A DNA stretch of 64,000 nt from Aromatoleum anaerobium (GTDB lineage Bacteria; Pseudomonadota; Gammaproteobacteria; Burkholderiales; Rhodocyclaceae): positions 124,001 to 188,000 of the forward strand of contig NZ_WTVG02000039.1 of the NCBI RefSeq assembly GCF_012910705.2, given 5' to 3'. The notes below the pieces were generated by a model. It ran no database searches. It saw nothing but the letters and a program-made list of their open reading frames with translations, and had not been told where the DNA came from. The translations under genes and the position numbers were made by a program. Each line of letters starts with the position of its first letter. The first letter of the stretch is position 1. Shown here piece after piece: positions 18,221 to 26,702 of this stretch.

Positions 18221-21200
18221 ATGAATAATCCATTCTTCGAACATCCCATCCTCAACTCGCCCTACGGCTATCCGGCAAGCCACTGGGAGTTGGACGAGCA
18301 GGGGCAGCCGACCCAACGAATCGTCGAAAGCCGGCGCCGGGCCGAGTTCATCACGCCGATACCCAAGCCCCGTAAGCAAAAAGGCGGTCAGCAGGCGGCG
18401 CTGCTGTTCGACGAGGGCAAGGGGCTTTCCTCCGAAACTCAGCAATACGACCACACTGCTACGATCAACGCAGTGCGTGCGGAAGTCGACAAGTGGCGCC
18501 AGCTACCCAATCCCAGTGATTGGCGCGTCACCCCCGAGACGGCTCGCCTCCTCCAACACTGGCGGCATCACCCCTTCAGCGGTATCCGCCCTTTTTTCTG
18601 CCAGATCGAGGCCGTCGAAACCGCCATCTGGCTGACCGAGGTCGCCCCGCAGATCGGCAAGAACGGGCAACGTTTCCTCGATCACCTCGCCAACGCCAAC
18701 GCCGAAGCCAACCCCGAGTTGATGCGCCTCGCGCTCAAGCTCGCCACCGGCGCCGGGAAGACCACAGTGATGGCCATGCTCATTGCCTGGCAGACGATCA
18801 ATGCGGTGCGTTACCCCGCTAGCCGCCGCTTCACCCGCGGCTTCCTGCTCGTCGCCCCCGGCTTGACCATCCGCGACCGTCTGCGAGTGCTGCAACCAAA
18901 CGATCCGGACAGCTACTACGCCAGTCGCGAGCTTCTGCCCAGCGACATGCTGGGTGAGCTGGACCGAGCCCGCATCGTCATCACCAACTACCACGCCTTC
19001 AAGCTGCGCGAGCGCATACCGCTGTCGAAGGGCGGTCGGCTGCTGCTGCAGGGCCGCGACGGTGCGCCGCTCGACACGCTGGAAACGGAAGGGCAAATGC
19101 TTCAGCGTGTCATGCCCGAACTGATGGGCATGAAGAACGTCATGGTCATCAACGACGAAGCGCACCATTGTTACCGCGAGAAGGCCGAGCCCCTCGGCGA
19201 CGATGACCTGAAGGGTGACGAGAAGAAGGAAGCCGAACAGAACAACGAGGCCGCCCGTTTGTGGATCTCAGGCCTCGAAGCGGTCAAGCGCAAGCTCGGC
19301 ATTGCCCGGGTGATGGACCTTTCCGCCACGCCGTTTTTCCTGCGCGGTTCGGGTTACGCCGAGGGCACCCTGTTCCCCTGGACCATGAGCGACTTCTCGC
19401 TGATGGACGCCATCGAATGCGGCATCGTCAAACTGCCCCGGGTGCCGGTCGCCGACAACATCCCCGGCGGCGAAATGCCCAAGTTTCGCAACCTGTGGGA
19501 ACACATCCGCAGCCGCATGCCGAAGAAGGGCCGCGGCAAGGCCAGGACGCTCGACCCGCTCAGCCTGCCGGTGGAACTGCAAACCGCGCTCGAAGCCCTC
19601 TACGGCCACTATCAGAAGACCTACGCGCTGTGGGAGCAGGCCGGCATCCGCGTGCCGCCGTGCTTCATCGTGGTCTGCAACAACACCTCCACGTCGAAGC
19701 TCGTCTACGACTACATCTCCGGGTTCCAGCGTGAGAACGACGACGGATCGAGTACGCTGGAGAATGGCCGCCTGCCGCTCTTCCGCAACTTCGACGAACA
19801 CGGCAACCCGCTCGCCCGCCCGCGCACGCTGCTCATCGACAGCGAACAGCTCGAATCCGGCGAGGCGCTCGACAGTAACTTCCGAGAGATGGCCGCCGAC
19901 GAGATCGAGCGATTCCGCCGCGAGATCATCGAGCGCACCGGCGACCGCCAGCGCGCCGAGAACATCACCGACCAGGACATGCTGCGCGAGGTGATGAACA
20001 CCGTCGGCAAGGAAGGCCGGCTCGGCGAGTCCATCCGCTGTGTGGTGTCCGTGTCGATGCTCACCGAAGGCTGGGACGCAAACACCGTCACCCACGTGCT
20101 GGGCGTACGCGCGTTCGGCACCCAGTTGTTGTGCGAGCAGGTCATCGGCCGCGCGTTGCGTCGCCAGTCCTACGACCTCAACGAAGAAGGCTTCTTCAAC
20201 ACCGAGTACGCCGACGTGCTCGGCATCCCCTTCGACTTCACCGCCAAGCCGGTCGTCGCACCCCCTCAGCCGCCGCGCGAAACCATCCAGGTGAAGGCCG
20301 TGCGCCCCGAGCGCGATGCGCTGGAGATCCGCTTTCCGCGCGTGCAGGGCTATCGCGTCGAGCTTCCCGAGGAGCGGCTCACCGCCGCCTTCAACGACGA
20401 CTCGGTGCTCGTGCTCACGCCCGATCTCGTCGGCCCCTCCATCACCAAGAACGCCGGCATCATCGGCGAGGTGATCGACCTCAGCCTCGAACACCTCGGC
20501 GACATGCGCCACTCGACGCTGCTGATGCATCTCACCAAGCGCCTGCTCTACAGCAAGTGGCGCGACCCCGGCGAGGAGCCCAAGCTGCACCTCTTCGGCC
20601 AGCTCAAGCGCATTACCAAGGAGTGGCTCGACACCTGCCTGCAGTGCAAGGGCGGCACCTATCCCGCCCAGCTCATGTACCAGGAGCTTGCCGACATGGC
20701 CTGCACGCGCATCACCGCCGGCATCACCCGCGCACTGGAAGGCGAGCGCCCGATCAAGGCCGTGCTCGACCCCTACAACCCCACCGGCTCCACCGCCCAC
20801 GTCAGCTTCAACACCTCGAAGACCGAGCGCTGGCAAACCGACCCGCGCCGCAGCCACCTCAACTGGGTGATCCTCGACAGCGACTGGGAGGCCGAATTCT
20901 GCCGCGTCGCCGAGGCGCACCCGAAGGTGCTGGCTTACGTCAAGAACCACAATCTCGGCCTCGAGGTGCCTTACCGCTACGGCTCCGAAACGCGCAAGTA
21001 CTTGCCGGACTTCGTCGTCCTCGTCGACGACGGCAGCGGCGAGAGTGGCCAGATGAGCGACCCGCTGCACCTCGTCGTCGAGATCAAGGGCTACCGTCGC
21101 GAGGACGCCAAGGAGAAGAAGGCCACCATGGATACCTACTGGGTGCCGGCCGTGAACAACCTCGCCAAGTACGGCCGCTGGGCCTTTGCCGAGTTCACCG

Positions 21201-21292
21201 ACGTCTGGCAAATGCAGGACGACTTCGCCAAGAAGGTGGAGGCGGAGTTCGATCGCATGCTCGACGAGGCCGCACCGGGGATGGGGGCGTGA
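18221..21292 (+). CDS. Type III-like restriction endonuclease subunit (helicase-nuclease)
   Basis: 1023 residues. A superfamily 2 helicase core carries Walker A LATGAGKTTVMAM (about residues 173-185), the DEAH box VINDEAHHCYRE (about 309-320), motif III LSATPFFLRGSG and motif VI-like LCEQVIGRALRRQSYD. The C-terminus has a PD-(D/E)XK nuclease: LPDFVVLVDD near 926-935 and HLVVEIKGYRRED near 947-959. This is the layout of type III Res proteins, which cut DNA after translocation when the partner methyltransferase has left sites unmodified. The N-terminus EHPILNSPYGYPASHW is typical of a BPTD_3080-like branch. No strong ribosome site precedes the ATG. It leads a three-gene set with DinD and a methyltransferase. 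Confidence 0.9.
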   Translation: MNNPFFEHPILNSPYGYPASHWELDEQGQPTQRIVESRRRAEFITPIPKPRKQKGGQQAALLFDEGKGLSSETQQYDHTATINAVRAEVDKWRQLPNPSDWRVTPETARLLQHWRHHPFSGIRPFFCQIEAVETAIWLTEVAPQIGKNGQRFLDHLANANAEANPELMRLALKLATGAGKTTVMAMLIAWQTINAVRYPASRRFTRGFLLVAPGLTIRDRLRVLQPNDPDSYYASRELLPSDMLGELDRARIVITNYHAFKLRERIPLSKGGRLLLQGRDGAPLDTLETEGQMLQRVMPELMGMKNVMVINDEAHHCYREKAEPLGDDDLKGDEKKEAEQNNEAARLWISGLEAVKRKLGIARVMDLSATPFFLRGSGYAEGTLFPWTMSDFSLMDAIECGIVKLPRVPVADNIPGGEMPKFRNLWEHIRSRMPKKGRGKARTLDPLSLPVELQTALEALYGHYQKTYALWEQAGIRVPPCFIVVCNNTSTSKLVYDYISGFQRENDDGSSTLENGRLPLFRNFDEHGNPLARPRTLLIDSEQLESGEALDSNFREMAADEIERFRREIIERTGDRQRAENITDQDMLREVMNTVGKEGRLGESIRCVVSVSMLTEGWDANTVTHVLGVRAFGTQLLCEQVIGRALRRQSYDLNEEGFFNTEYADVLGIPFDFTAKPVVAPPQPPRETIQVKAVRPERDALEIRFPRVQGYRVELPEERLTAAFNDDSVLVLTPDLVGPSITKNAGIIGEVIDLSLEHLGDMRHSTLLMHLTKRLLYSKWRDPGEEPKLHLFGQLKRITKEWLDTCLQCKGGTYPAQLMYQELADMACTRITAGITRALEGERPIKAVLDPYNPTGSTAHVSFNTSKTERWQTDPRRSHLNWVILDSDWEAEFCRVAEAHPKVLAYVKNHNLGLEVPYRYGSETRKYLPDFVVLVDDGSGESGQMSDPLHLVVEIKGYRREDAKEKKATMDTYWVPAVNNLAKYGRWAFAEFTDVWQMQDDFAKKVEAEFDRMLDEAAPGMGA

Positions 21293-21321
21293 GTTTGAAC
21301 GTGCGCAAGAATGGCCCATTG

Positions 21322-21398
21322 CTATGCATGTCTGGCGGGACGTGCATAGAAAAGCGCCCGTTTCTATACACGTCGCTCGTTGATGATCTGAACGAGCG
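21322..21398. repeat. Cluster of inverted repeats between res and dinD
   Basis: The same 11-mer occurs three times in alternating orientation: CTATGCATGTC (21322), GACGTGCATAG (21339), CTATACACGTC (21364). The last two extend to 14-base arms GACGTGCATAGAAA and TTTCTATACACGTC (one mismatch, 8-base loop). A further perfect pair CGCTCGTT / AACGAGCG lies at 21374-21398. They could act as attenuator, operator for dinD or a small mobile hairpin element. Confidence 0.7.
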
Positions 21399-21449
21399 GT
21401 GTCTTCCGCAAATGCGACCCACTCCATCAATGAAGTCTGAGGCCAAGAT

Positions 21450-22292
21450 ATGAAGACCGAGATCGTTCGATCCCTTACCGACACTTTCGAAGGTCACGCC
21501 CAGCGGACCGAAAACGGCGTCGAGTTTTGGCTGGCGCGGGATCTCCAGCACTTGTTGGGCTATACGGAGTGGCGCAACTTCACGGCTGTCGTGACCAAGG
21601 CCAAGACTGCTTGTGAGCTGTCGAATCACCCGGTTGCAGACCATTTTGTTGAGGTCACCAAAATGGTCGGTCTCGGCTCGGGCAGTCAGCGCGAAGTCGA
21701 TGACATCATGTTGACCCGCTATGCCTGCTACCTGATTGCTCAGAACGGCGATCCCAAAAAGCAGCAGATCGCCTTTGCCCAGACTTACTTCGCCATCCAA
21801 ACGCGCCGCGCCGAGCTGATCGAGCAACGCCTCCTGGAAGCGGAACGGGTGCAGGCGCGGAAGAAGCTCTCCGAGACCGAAAAGGAACTCTCCCAAGTCA
21901 TCTACGAGCAAACCGGGGGCAACCAGGATTTCGCCCTCATCCGCAGCAAAGGCGACCACGCCCTGTTCGGCAAGACCACGCAGGCGATGAAAGCGCAGTG
22001 GAACGTGCCCGACAGCCGTCCGCTGGCCGATTTCGCGCCGACGATCATCCTCAAGGCCAAGGACTTTGCGACCGAGATCACCATCTTCAATGCTCGCCAG
22101 CACCGAATGCACACCGAGGCGGCCATCTCCAGAGAACACGTCAGCAACAACAATGCGGTACGCAACACCCTGCTGGATCGCGGCATCCGTCCTGAACACC
22201 TGCCACCCGACGAGGACGTCAAGAAGGTCGAACGCCGACTGCAGGCCGAAGACAAGAAGGCGCTCAAGAAGCCCGATACGCTCGACTCCTGA
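21450..22292 (+). CDS. dinD: DinD-family DNA-damage-inducible protein (BRO-N domain)
   Basis: 280 residues, the length of E. coli DinD. The N-terminal BRO-like domain shows ENGVEFWLARDLQHLLGYTEWRNF (read in two parts) and CYLIAQNGDPKKQQIAFAQTYFA. The C-terminal half has the DinD marks KGDHALFGKTTQAMKAQW and TEAAISREHVSNNNAVRNT. DinD of E. coli inhibits RecA filaments. GAGG lies ahead of the ATG. It sits 157 bp after the restriction gene and 17 bp before the methyltransferase, so it is a built-in part of the cassette. A role in sparing or tuning the RM system is inference. Confidence 0.9.
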   Translation: MKTEIVRSLTDTFEGHAQRTENGVEFWLARDLQHLLGYTEWRNFTAVVTKAKTACELSNHPVADHFVEVTKMVGLGSGSQREVDDIMLTRYACYLIAQNGDPKKQQIAFAQTYFAIQTRRAELIEQRLLEAERVQARKKLSETEKELSQVIYEQTGGNQDFALIRSKGDHALFGKTTQAMKAQWNVPDSRPLADFAPTIILKAKDFATEITIFNARQHRMHTEAAISREHVSNNNAVRNTLLDRGIRPEHLPPDEDVKKVERRLQAEDKKALKKPDTLDS

Positions 22293-22309
22293 TACTTCCG
22301 CCGATCACC

Positions 22310-25126
22310 ATGGCCAAGAACAACGCAAGCCCGCTCGCCGTCGAAACACTCACTCACGAGGACGCGACGCGCAAGAACATCCCCACCGCCGAATACCAGT
22401 CGGTGATGCAGAAGGACGAGCGCTCGCCGGTGCGCGTCGCCTACGAGCGCCGCAACCGCGATCTCGACCCGCAGCTCGTGTGGCGCGGCAAGGACCAGCA
22501 GGACTGGTCCGACCTCGTCGTCAACGCTCCGCCGCTCTACATTCAGGAGAAGGTCCACCCCAAGGCGCTGATCGACGATCTGCGCAAGCAGAGCGAAACC
22601 CGCAGTGAAGGCACCGACACCCAGCCCGACCTCTTCGCAGATTTCAACGGCCTGCCCGACGACAACGCCAAGACCGAGTTCTACCGCCACGACGGCCACT
22701 GGTCCAACCGCATGATCCTCGGCGACAGCCTGCAGGTCATGGCCAGCCTCGCCGAGCGCGAAGGTCTGCGTGGGCGCGTGCAATGCATCTACTTCGATCC
22801 GCCCTACGGCATCAAATTCAACAGCAACTTCCAGTGGAGCACCACCAGCCGCGACGTCAAGGACGGCAATGCCGAGCACATCACCCGCGAGCCGGAGCAG
22901 GTCAAGGCGTTTCGCGATACCTGGCGCGACGGGATTCACTCATATCTCACCTATCTGCGCGACCGGCTGACGGTGGCGCGGGATTTGTTGACGGAGTCGG
23001 GGTCGATCTTCGTGCAGATTGGGGACGAGAACGTGCACCGTGTGCGGGCGGTGATGGATGAGGTCTTCGGGGAGGACAATCTAATATCAGAGATCTGCGT
23101 GCAGAAGACTGGGGGTCAAGAGACGTCGTATCTGCCAAACGTCGCTGACTACATCCTCTGGTACGGCAAGACATCGAAGAAGGCCAAATTCAGGCAACCG
23201 TATCAGCGAAAGGAGCTGGGCATAGGAGAAGGCAGCGGTCAGCGTTATGACAGGGTTCGAATCAACGTTGGTGAAACTCGCCCACTGACTACGGCTGAAC
23301 GAGAAGGTGCTGACAGCATCCCAAGTGGAGCATCGGCGTATCAACTGACAAGCCTGATTTCAAGTGGGGTGAGAGCAAACACCACTACAGAGTGGAAGTT
23401 CCAAGGAAAAAGGTTTCATCCTGGACTCACGTCGAACTGGAAAACGTCTTTGGACGGACTGGACACCCTGTCCAAAGCGGACAGGATCGAAGCGCGCAAG
23501 TCCACAATTGCATACGTCCGCTTCATCAACGATTTTCCTGCCTACCCCATCTCAAACATCTGGACCGATGTGGCGGGGGCAGCCGGTAAGGTCTATGTCG
23601 TGCAAACGAGCGCGACCATTGTTCAGCGCTGCATCCTCATGGCTACGGACCCCGGCGATCTAGTCCTCGACCCGACCTGCGGTAGTGGCACAACGGCTTA
23701 CGTTGCCGAACAATGGGGTCGCCGCTGGATCACCATCGACACCTCCCGCGTCGCCCTGGCCCTCGCCCGCGCCCGCATCATGGGTGCCCGCTATCCGTAT
23801 TACCTCCTCGCCGACAGCCGCGAAGGCCAGTTGAAGGAAGCCGAGCTCGCTCGCAGCGCCCCGTCGAGCCAGCCCACCCGCGGCAGCATCACCCACGGCT
23901 TCGTCTACGAGCGCGTCCCGCACATCACGCTGAAGTCCATCGCCAACAACGCCGAGATCGACGTCATCTGGGAGCAGTACCAGCAGACCCTCGAACCGCT
24001 GCGTCAGCAACTCAATCAGGCTCTCGGCAAGACTTGGGAAGAATGGGAAATCCCGCGCGAGGCCGACGCCAGGTGGCCGGATACGGCCAAACGGGCCCAC
24101 GCCGACTGGTGGCAGGCCCGCATCACCCGCCAGAAGGAAATCGACGCCTCGATCGCCGCCAAGGCGGACACTGAGTACCTGTACGACAAGCCCTACGAGG
24201 AAAGGAAGAAGGTCCGCGTCGCCGGCCCCTTCACCGTCGAGAGCCTTTCACCCCACCGCATGCTCGGCGTCGACGAGAACGGCGACATCATCGACGACCG
24301 CAATCGCGCCACCGAACCCGGTGCGGATTATGGCGACGGAGGCGAGGAACGCGACTTCACCCGCATGATCCTCGAAAACCTCAAGACCGCCGGTGTGCAA
24401 CAGGCGCACAAGGAAGACCGCATCGCCTTCACCTCCCTCGTTCCCTGGCCCGGCGAGCTGATCTGCGCCGAAGGCCGCTACATCGAAGGCGACCCCGAAT
24501 CGGGAAAGGAACGCCGCGCAGCCATCTTCATCGGCCCCGAGTTCGGCACCGTCTCCCGCCCCGACCTCGTCGAAGCCGCCCGCGAAGCCGGCGACGCCGA
24601 CTTCGACGTCCTCATCGCCTGCGCCTTCAACTACGACGCCCACTCCAGCGAGTTCGAAAAGCTCGGCCGCATTCCCGTCCTCAAGGCGCGCATGAACGCC
24701 GACCTCCACATGGCCGACGACCTCAAGAACACCGGCAAGGGCAACCTCTTCGTCATCTTCGGCGAACCCGACATCGACATCCTCGAAGCCGACGGCGGCA
24801 AGCTGCAGGTCAAGGTCAACGGCGTCGACGTCTTCCACCCCAACACCGGCGAAGTCCGCAGCGACGGTCCCGCAGGGATCGCCTGCTGGTTCATCGACAC
24901 CGACTACAACATGGAATCCTTCTTCGTCCGCCACGCCTACTTCCTCGGCGCCAACGATCCGTACAAGGCACTGAAGACGACGTTGAAGGCGGAAATCGAC
25001 GCGGAGGCCTGGGCCACCCTGAACAACGACACCTCACGACCGTTTGACAAGCCGAAGTCGGGGCGGATCGCGGTGAAGGTGATCAATCACCTCGGGGACG
25101 AAGTGATGAAGGTGTTTCGGGTGTAG
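22310..25126 (+). CDS. Type III-like site-specific DNA methyltransferase
   Basis: 938 residues, larger than usual Mod subunits (about 550-700). It is a beta-class amino-methyltransferase: catalytic motif [11 protein letters not shown] near residues 162-170 comes before the SAM motif [19 protein letters not shown] near 450-467. The target recognition domain should lie between them (about residues 260-445), and the DNA coding it (23080-23650) is visibly poorer in GC than the rest of the gene. After motif I come about 470 residues without a motif I know, including [20 protein letters not shown] and [18 protein letters not shown]. It modifies the site cut by the helicase-nuclease upstream; the base and the site are unknown. 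Confidence 0.9.
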   Translation: MAKNNASPLAVETLTHEDATRKNIPTAEYQSVMQKDERSPVRVAYERRNRDLDPQLVWRGKDQQDWSDLVVNAPPLYIQEKVHPKALIDDLRKQSETRSEGTDTQPDLFADFNGLPDDNAKTEFYRHDGHWSNRMILGDSLQVMASLAEREGLRGRVQCIYFDPPYGIKFNSNFQWSTTSRDVKDGNAEHITREPEQVKAFRDTWRDGIHSYLTYLRDRLTVARDLLTESGSIFVQIGDENVHRVRAVMDEVFGEDNLISEICVQKTGGQETSYLPNVADYILWYGKTSKKAKFRQPYQRKELGIGEGSGQRYDRVRINVGETRPLTTAEREGADSIPSGASAYQLTSLISSGVRANTTTEWKFQGKRFHPGLTSNWKTSLDGLDTLSKADRIEARKSTIAYVRFINDFPAYPISNIWTDVAGAAGKVYVVQTSATIVQRCILMATDPGDLVLDPTCGSGTTAYVAEQWGRRWITIDTSRVALALARARIMGARYPYYLLADSREGQLKEAELARSAPSSQPTRGSITHGFVYERVPHITLKSIANNAEIDVIWEQYQQTLEPLRQQLNQALGKTWEEWEIPREADARWPDTAKRAHADWWQARITRQKEIDASIAAKADTEYLYDKPYEERKKVRVAGPFTVESLSPHRMLGVDENGDIIDDRNRATEPGADYGDGGEERDFTRMILENLKTAGVQQAHKEDRIAFTSLVPWPGELICAEGRYIEGDPESGKERRAAIFIGPEFGTVSRPDLVEAAREAGDADFDVLIACAFNYDAHSSEFEKLGRIPVLKARMNADLHMADDLKNTGKGNLFVIFGEPDIDILEADGGKLQVKVNGVDVFHPNTGEVRSDGPAGIACWFIDTDYNMESFFVRHAYFLGANDPYKALKTTLKAEIDAEAWATLNNDTSRPFDKPKSGRIAVKVINHLGDEVMKVFRV

Positions 25127-25202
25127 CCTCGTCCATAACCAGTGCACTTCGAGTCATCTTTACAGGACAGAGAGGCCTCCATGTCCCATACCGTTTTCAT
25201 TC

Positions 25203-25412
25203 GGCGCGTCAGCCTTGCCGGTCTTGTTGCGAAGATTGGCTACCGAGCGCGGTCCTGTCGCACTGGTCAATCCTCTGCAGCCAATTCGGATCCGACGCGA
25301 CAAGTTCTTGAACAAGGAAGAAGAGTTCCGCAGGCAGTTGCTTCTAGCTGCGGCCAAGTGCGCTGGCGATGGTTGGATCCTAATCGTGCTGGACGCCGAT
25401 GACGACTGCCCG
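25203..25412 (+). pseudogene. DUF4276 gene remnant, 5' and 3' truncated
   Basis: The frame [17 protein letters not shown], then [13 protein letters not shown] and [15 protein letters not shown] matches the centre of DUF4276 proteins (PVLLRR..., R..K...., [12 protein letters not shown]). The usual VEGHGE start is missing, and after DDDCPW the sequence jumps in frame to a helicase-like segment. So it is one half of a chimeric remnant, with no obvious start codon apart from TTG at 25215. Confidence 0.55.
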
Positions 25413-25590
25413 TGGGACAAGTGGATGCTGTTCCTGCATCCGGCGCAGCGCCAGTGGGTGGAACGCGACTATGCCGGCCCGGCGCGGATCGCCGGTTCGG
25501 CCGGGACGGGCAAGACCATTGTGGCCCTGCATCGGGCGGTGTTCCTCGCCCGCTCCAACCCGGAGGCACGGGTGCTGGCACGCTCGCTGT
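25413..25590 (+). pseudogene. UvrD/Rep-type helicase gene fragment
   Basis: Directly fused to the DUF4276 remnant, about 58 codons read [18 protein letters not shown], then [19 protein letters not shown] and [13 protein letters not shown]. This is the start of a superfamily 1 helicase core with a complete Walker A (GSAGTGKT). The expected TTFS motif Ia after ARVL is lost, and the frame then encodes nonsense up to about 25793. A second frame near 25715-25800 ([17 protein letters not shown]) may be another small leftover. The stretch is decayed. Confidence 0.55.
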
Positions 25591-25810
25591 CGAACGGGCG
25601 CTCCATCTCTTCCGGTCACCCGATGGAGGTGCCCTTCACCCCGGGCCGCACCGACGCCACGCAGGCGCAGACCGACGTGGAGTCGCTCGCCGTGCTGGAA
25701 CCCAGGCCGACGGTTTCCGCAACTCCCAGCGGCAGCCCTACGCCGTGTCTGCCGAGGAAATGCTGGTGGACACCGTCAAGCACATTGCAATGATTCACGC
25801 TCAGCGATAG

Positions 25811-25827
25811 AGTAAGGAAACCTTACT
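25811..25827. promoter_or_regulatory. Palindrome upstream of the toxin-antitoxin pair
   Basis: AGTAAGG-AAA-CCTTACT is a perfect 7-bp inverted repeat with a 3-bp centre, 16 bp before the antitoxin ATG. Place and symmetry suit an operator bound by the AbrB-type antitoxin. Confidence 0.55.
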
Positions 25828-25842
25828 TACAGGGTTGCCGAG

Positions 25843-26088
25843 ATGCTTGCCAAGATGACTTCCAAGAACCAGCTCACTCTTCCGAAGAGCGTGACCGAGG
25901 CGGTCGGGGCTGGCCCTTACTTCGAGGTTGAAGCCCGCAATGGCCAGATCATCCTCACGCCTGTACGCATTCAGCGTGCCGACGCGGTGCGCGCCAAGCT
26001 CGCCGAGCTCGACCTTACGGAGCAGGATGTGGCCGATGCCGTCGCGTGGGCGCGCGCGAGCGTCGATTCGCCGCGCGGCAAGCAGTGA
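25843..26088 (+). CDS. AbrB/MazE-type antitoxin
   Basis: 81 residues. The N-terminal swapped-hairpin DNA-binding domain is clear: MTSKNQLTLPKSVTEAVG (residues 5-22), followed by YFEVEARNGQIILTPVR. The C-terminal 35 residues (RADAVRAKLAELDLTEQDVA, DAVAWARAS) form the helix that would wrap the toxin. The PIN toxin starts 2 bp after its stop. It likely represses the pair through the palindrome just upstream. Confidence 0.9.
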   Translation: MLAKMTSKNQLTLPKSVTEAVGAGPYFEVEARNGQIILTPVRIQRADAVRAKLAELDLTEQDVADAVAWARASVDSPRGKQ

Positions 26089-26090
26089 CG

Positions 26091-26552
26091 ATGGGGCAGG
26101 TCGAGGGGCGGGACTCGGCGGCCGCCGTGCCGCGCGCGGTGCTCGATACCAACGTGGTGCTGTCTGCGCTGGTTTTCGGCGGCGGGGTTCCCGGTGCGCT
26201 GCGAAGGGCGTGGCAGAGTGGGGACTTCCTGCCGCTGGTCTCGCGCGTCACCGCGGCCGAGCTCGTGCGGGTGCTGACCTACCCCAAGTTCAAACTGGGC
26301 GCCGCCGAGCAGGAAGAACTGCTCGCCGATTATCTGCCGTTCTGCGAGACGGTCACCATCCCCGATCCGCCGCCACGCACGCCGGCCTGTCGTGACGCGC
26401 ATGACCTGCCCTTTCTCGAGTTGGCGATTGCCGGCGAAGCGGCTTGGCTCGTGACAGGCGATGCGGACCTGCATGCCGTGGCGGCGGGTTTCATCTGTCC
26501 GATCGTCAAAGCGGCGTCCTTCCTCGAGCATCTGAGACGACCCGACGCGTAA
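26091..26552 (+). CDS. PIN-domain toxin
   Basis: 153 residues of the COG1569/TIGR00305 group of PIN ribonucleases. The acidic active-site residues are present: Asp in AVLDTNVVLSALVF, Glu in AAELVRVL, and Asp in CRDAHDLPFLELA and VTGDADL. A short GLNP-like family tail (FICPIVKAASFLEHL) ends the protein. It would cleave RNA unless held by the antitoxin encoded 2 bp upstream. The ATG at 26091 is chosen over an in-frame one at 26046 inside the antitoxin gene. Confidence 0.9.
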   Translation: MGQVEGRDSAAAVPRAVLDTNVVLSALVFGGGVPGALRRAWQSGDFLPLVSRVTAAELVRVLTYPKFKLGAAEQEELLADYLPFCETVTIPDPPPRTPACRDAHDLPFLELAIAGEAAWLVTGDADLHAVAAGFICPIVKAASFLEHLRRPDA

Positions 26553-26586
26553 CGGCGGCGGCATGGCGCGTCATCGAGGATCAGGA

Positions 26587-26627
26587 CGCATCGGGCGCAA
26601 TAGGCGACGCGCATTGCGCCCGATGCG
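26587..26627. repeat. Perfect 15-bp inverted repeat between convergent genes
   Basis: CGCATCGGGCGCAAT and ATTGCGCCCGATGCG flank an 11-base centre. It lies between the PIN toxin and the convergent SEC-C gene and could end transcription from both sides. There is no T-run, so it may instead be a dispersed repeat. Confidence 0.55.
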
Positions 26628-26661
26628 CTTCGCTTCTGGCGCGGCAAGCATTCGGGCAGGA

Positions 26662-26701
26662 TTTCGAGCGCCTGAGGCCGCGCATCCTCGCGCGCTCGAA
26701 A
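26662..26701. terminator. Inverted repeat at the 3' end of the SEC-C gene
   Basis: TTTCGAGCGC (26662-26671) and GCGCTCGAAA (26692-26701) form a perfect 10-bp stem around 20 bases, ending 2 bp before the stop of the minus-strand gene. A terminator role is inferred from position. Confidence 0.4.
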
Positions 26702-26702
26702 C

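Noticed and set aside
19268-21484. 738-residue minus-strand frame over the restriction gene
   Set aside because: Low-complexity Val/Ala/Gly/Asp-rich shadow; the plus-strand helicase-nuclease has all its motifs.
25412-25810. Alternative 132-codon frame across the helicase remnant as a real gene
   Set aside because: Its composition is that of a shifted frame; only the last about 28 codons look protein-like, and they are too short to assign.
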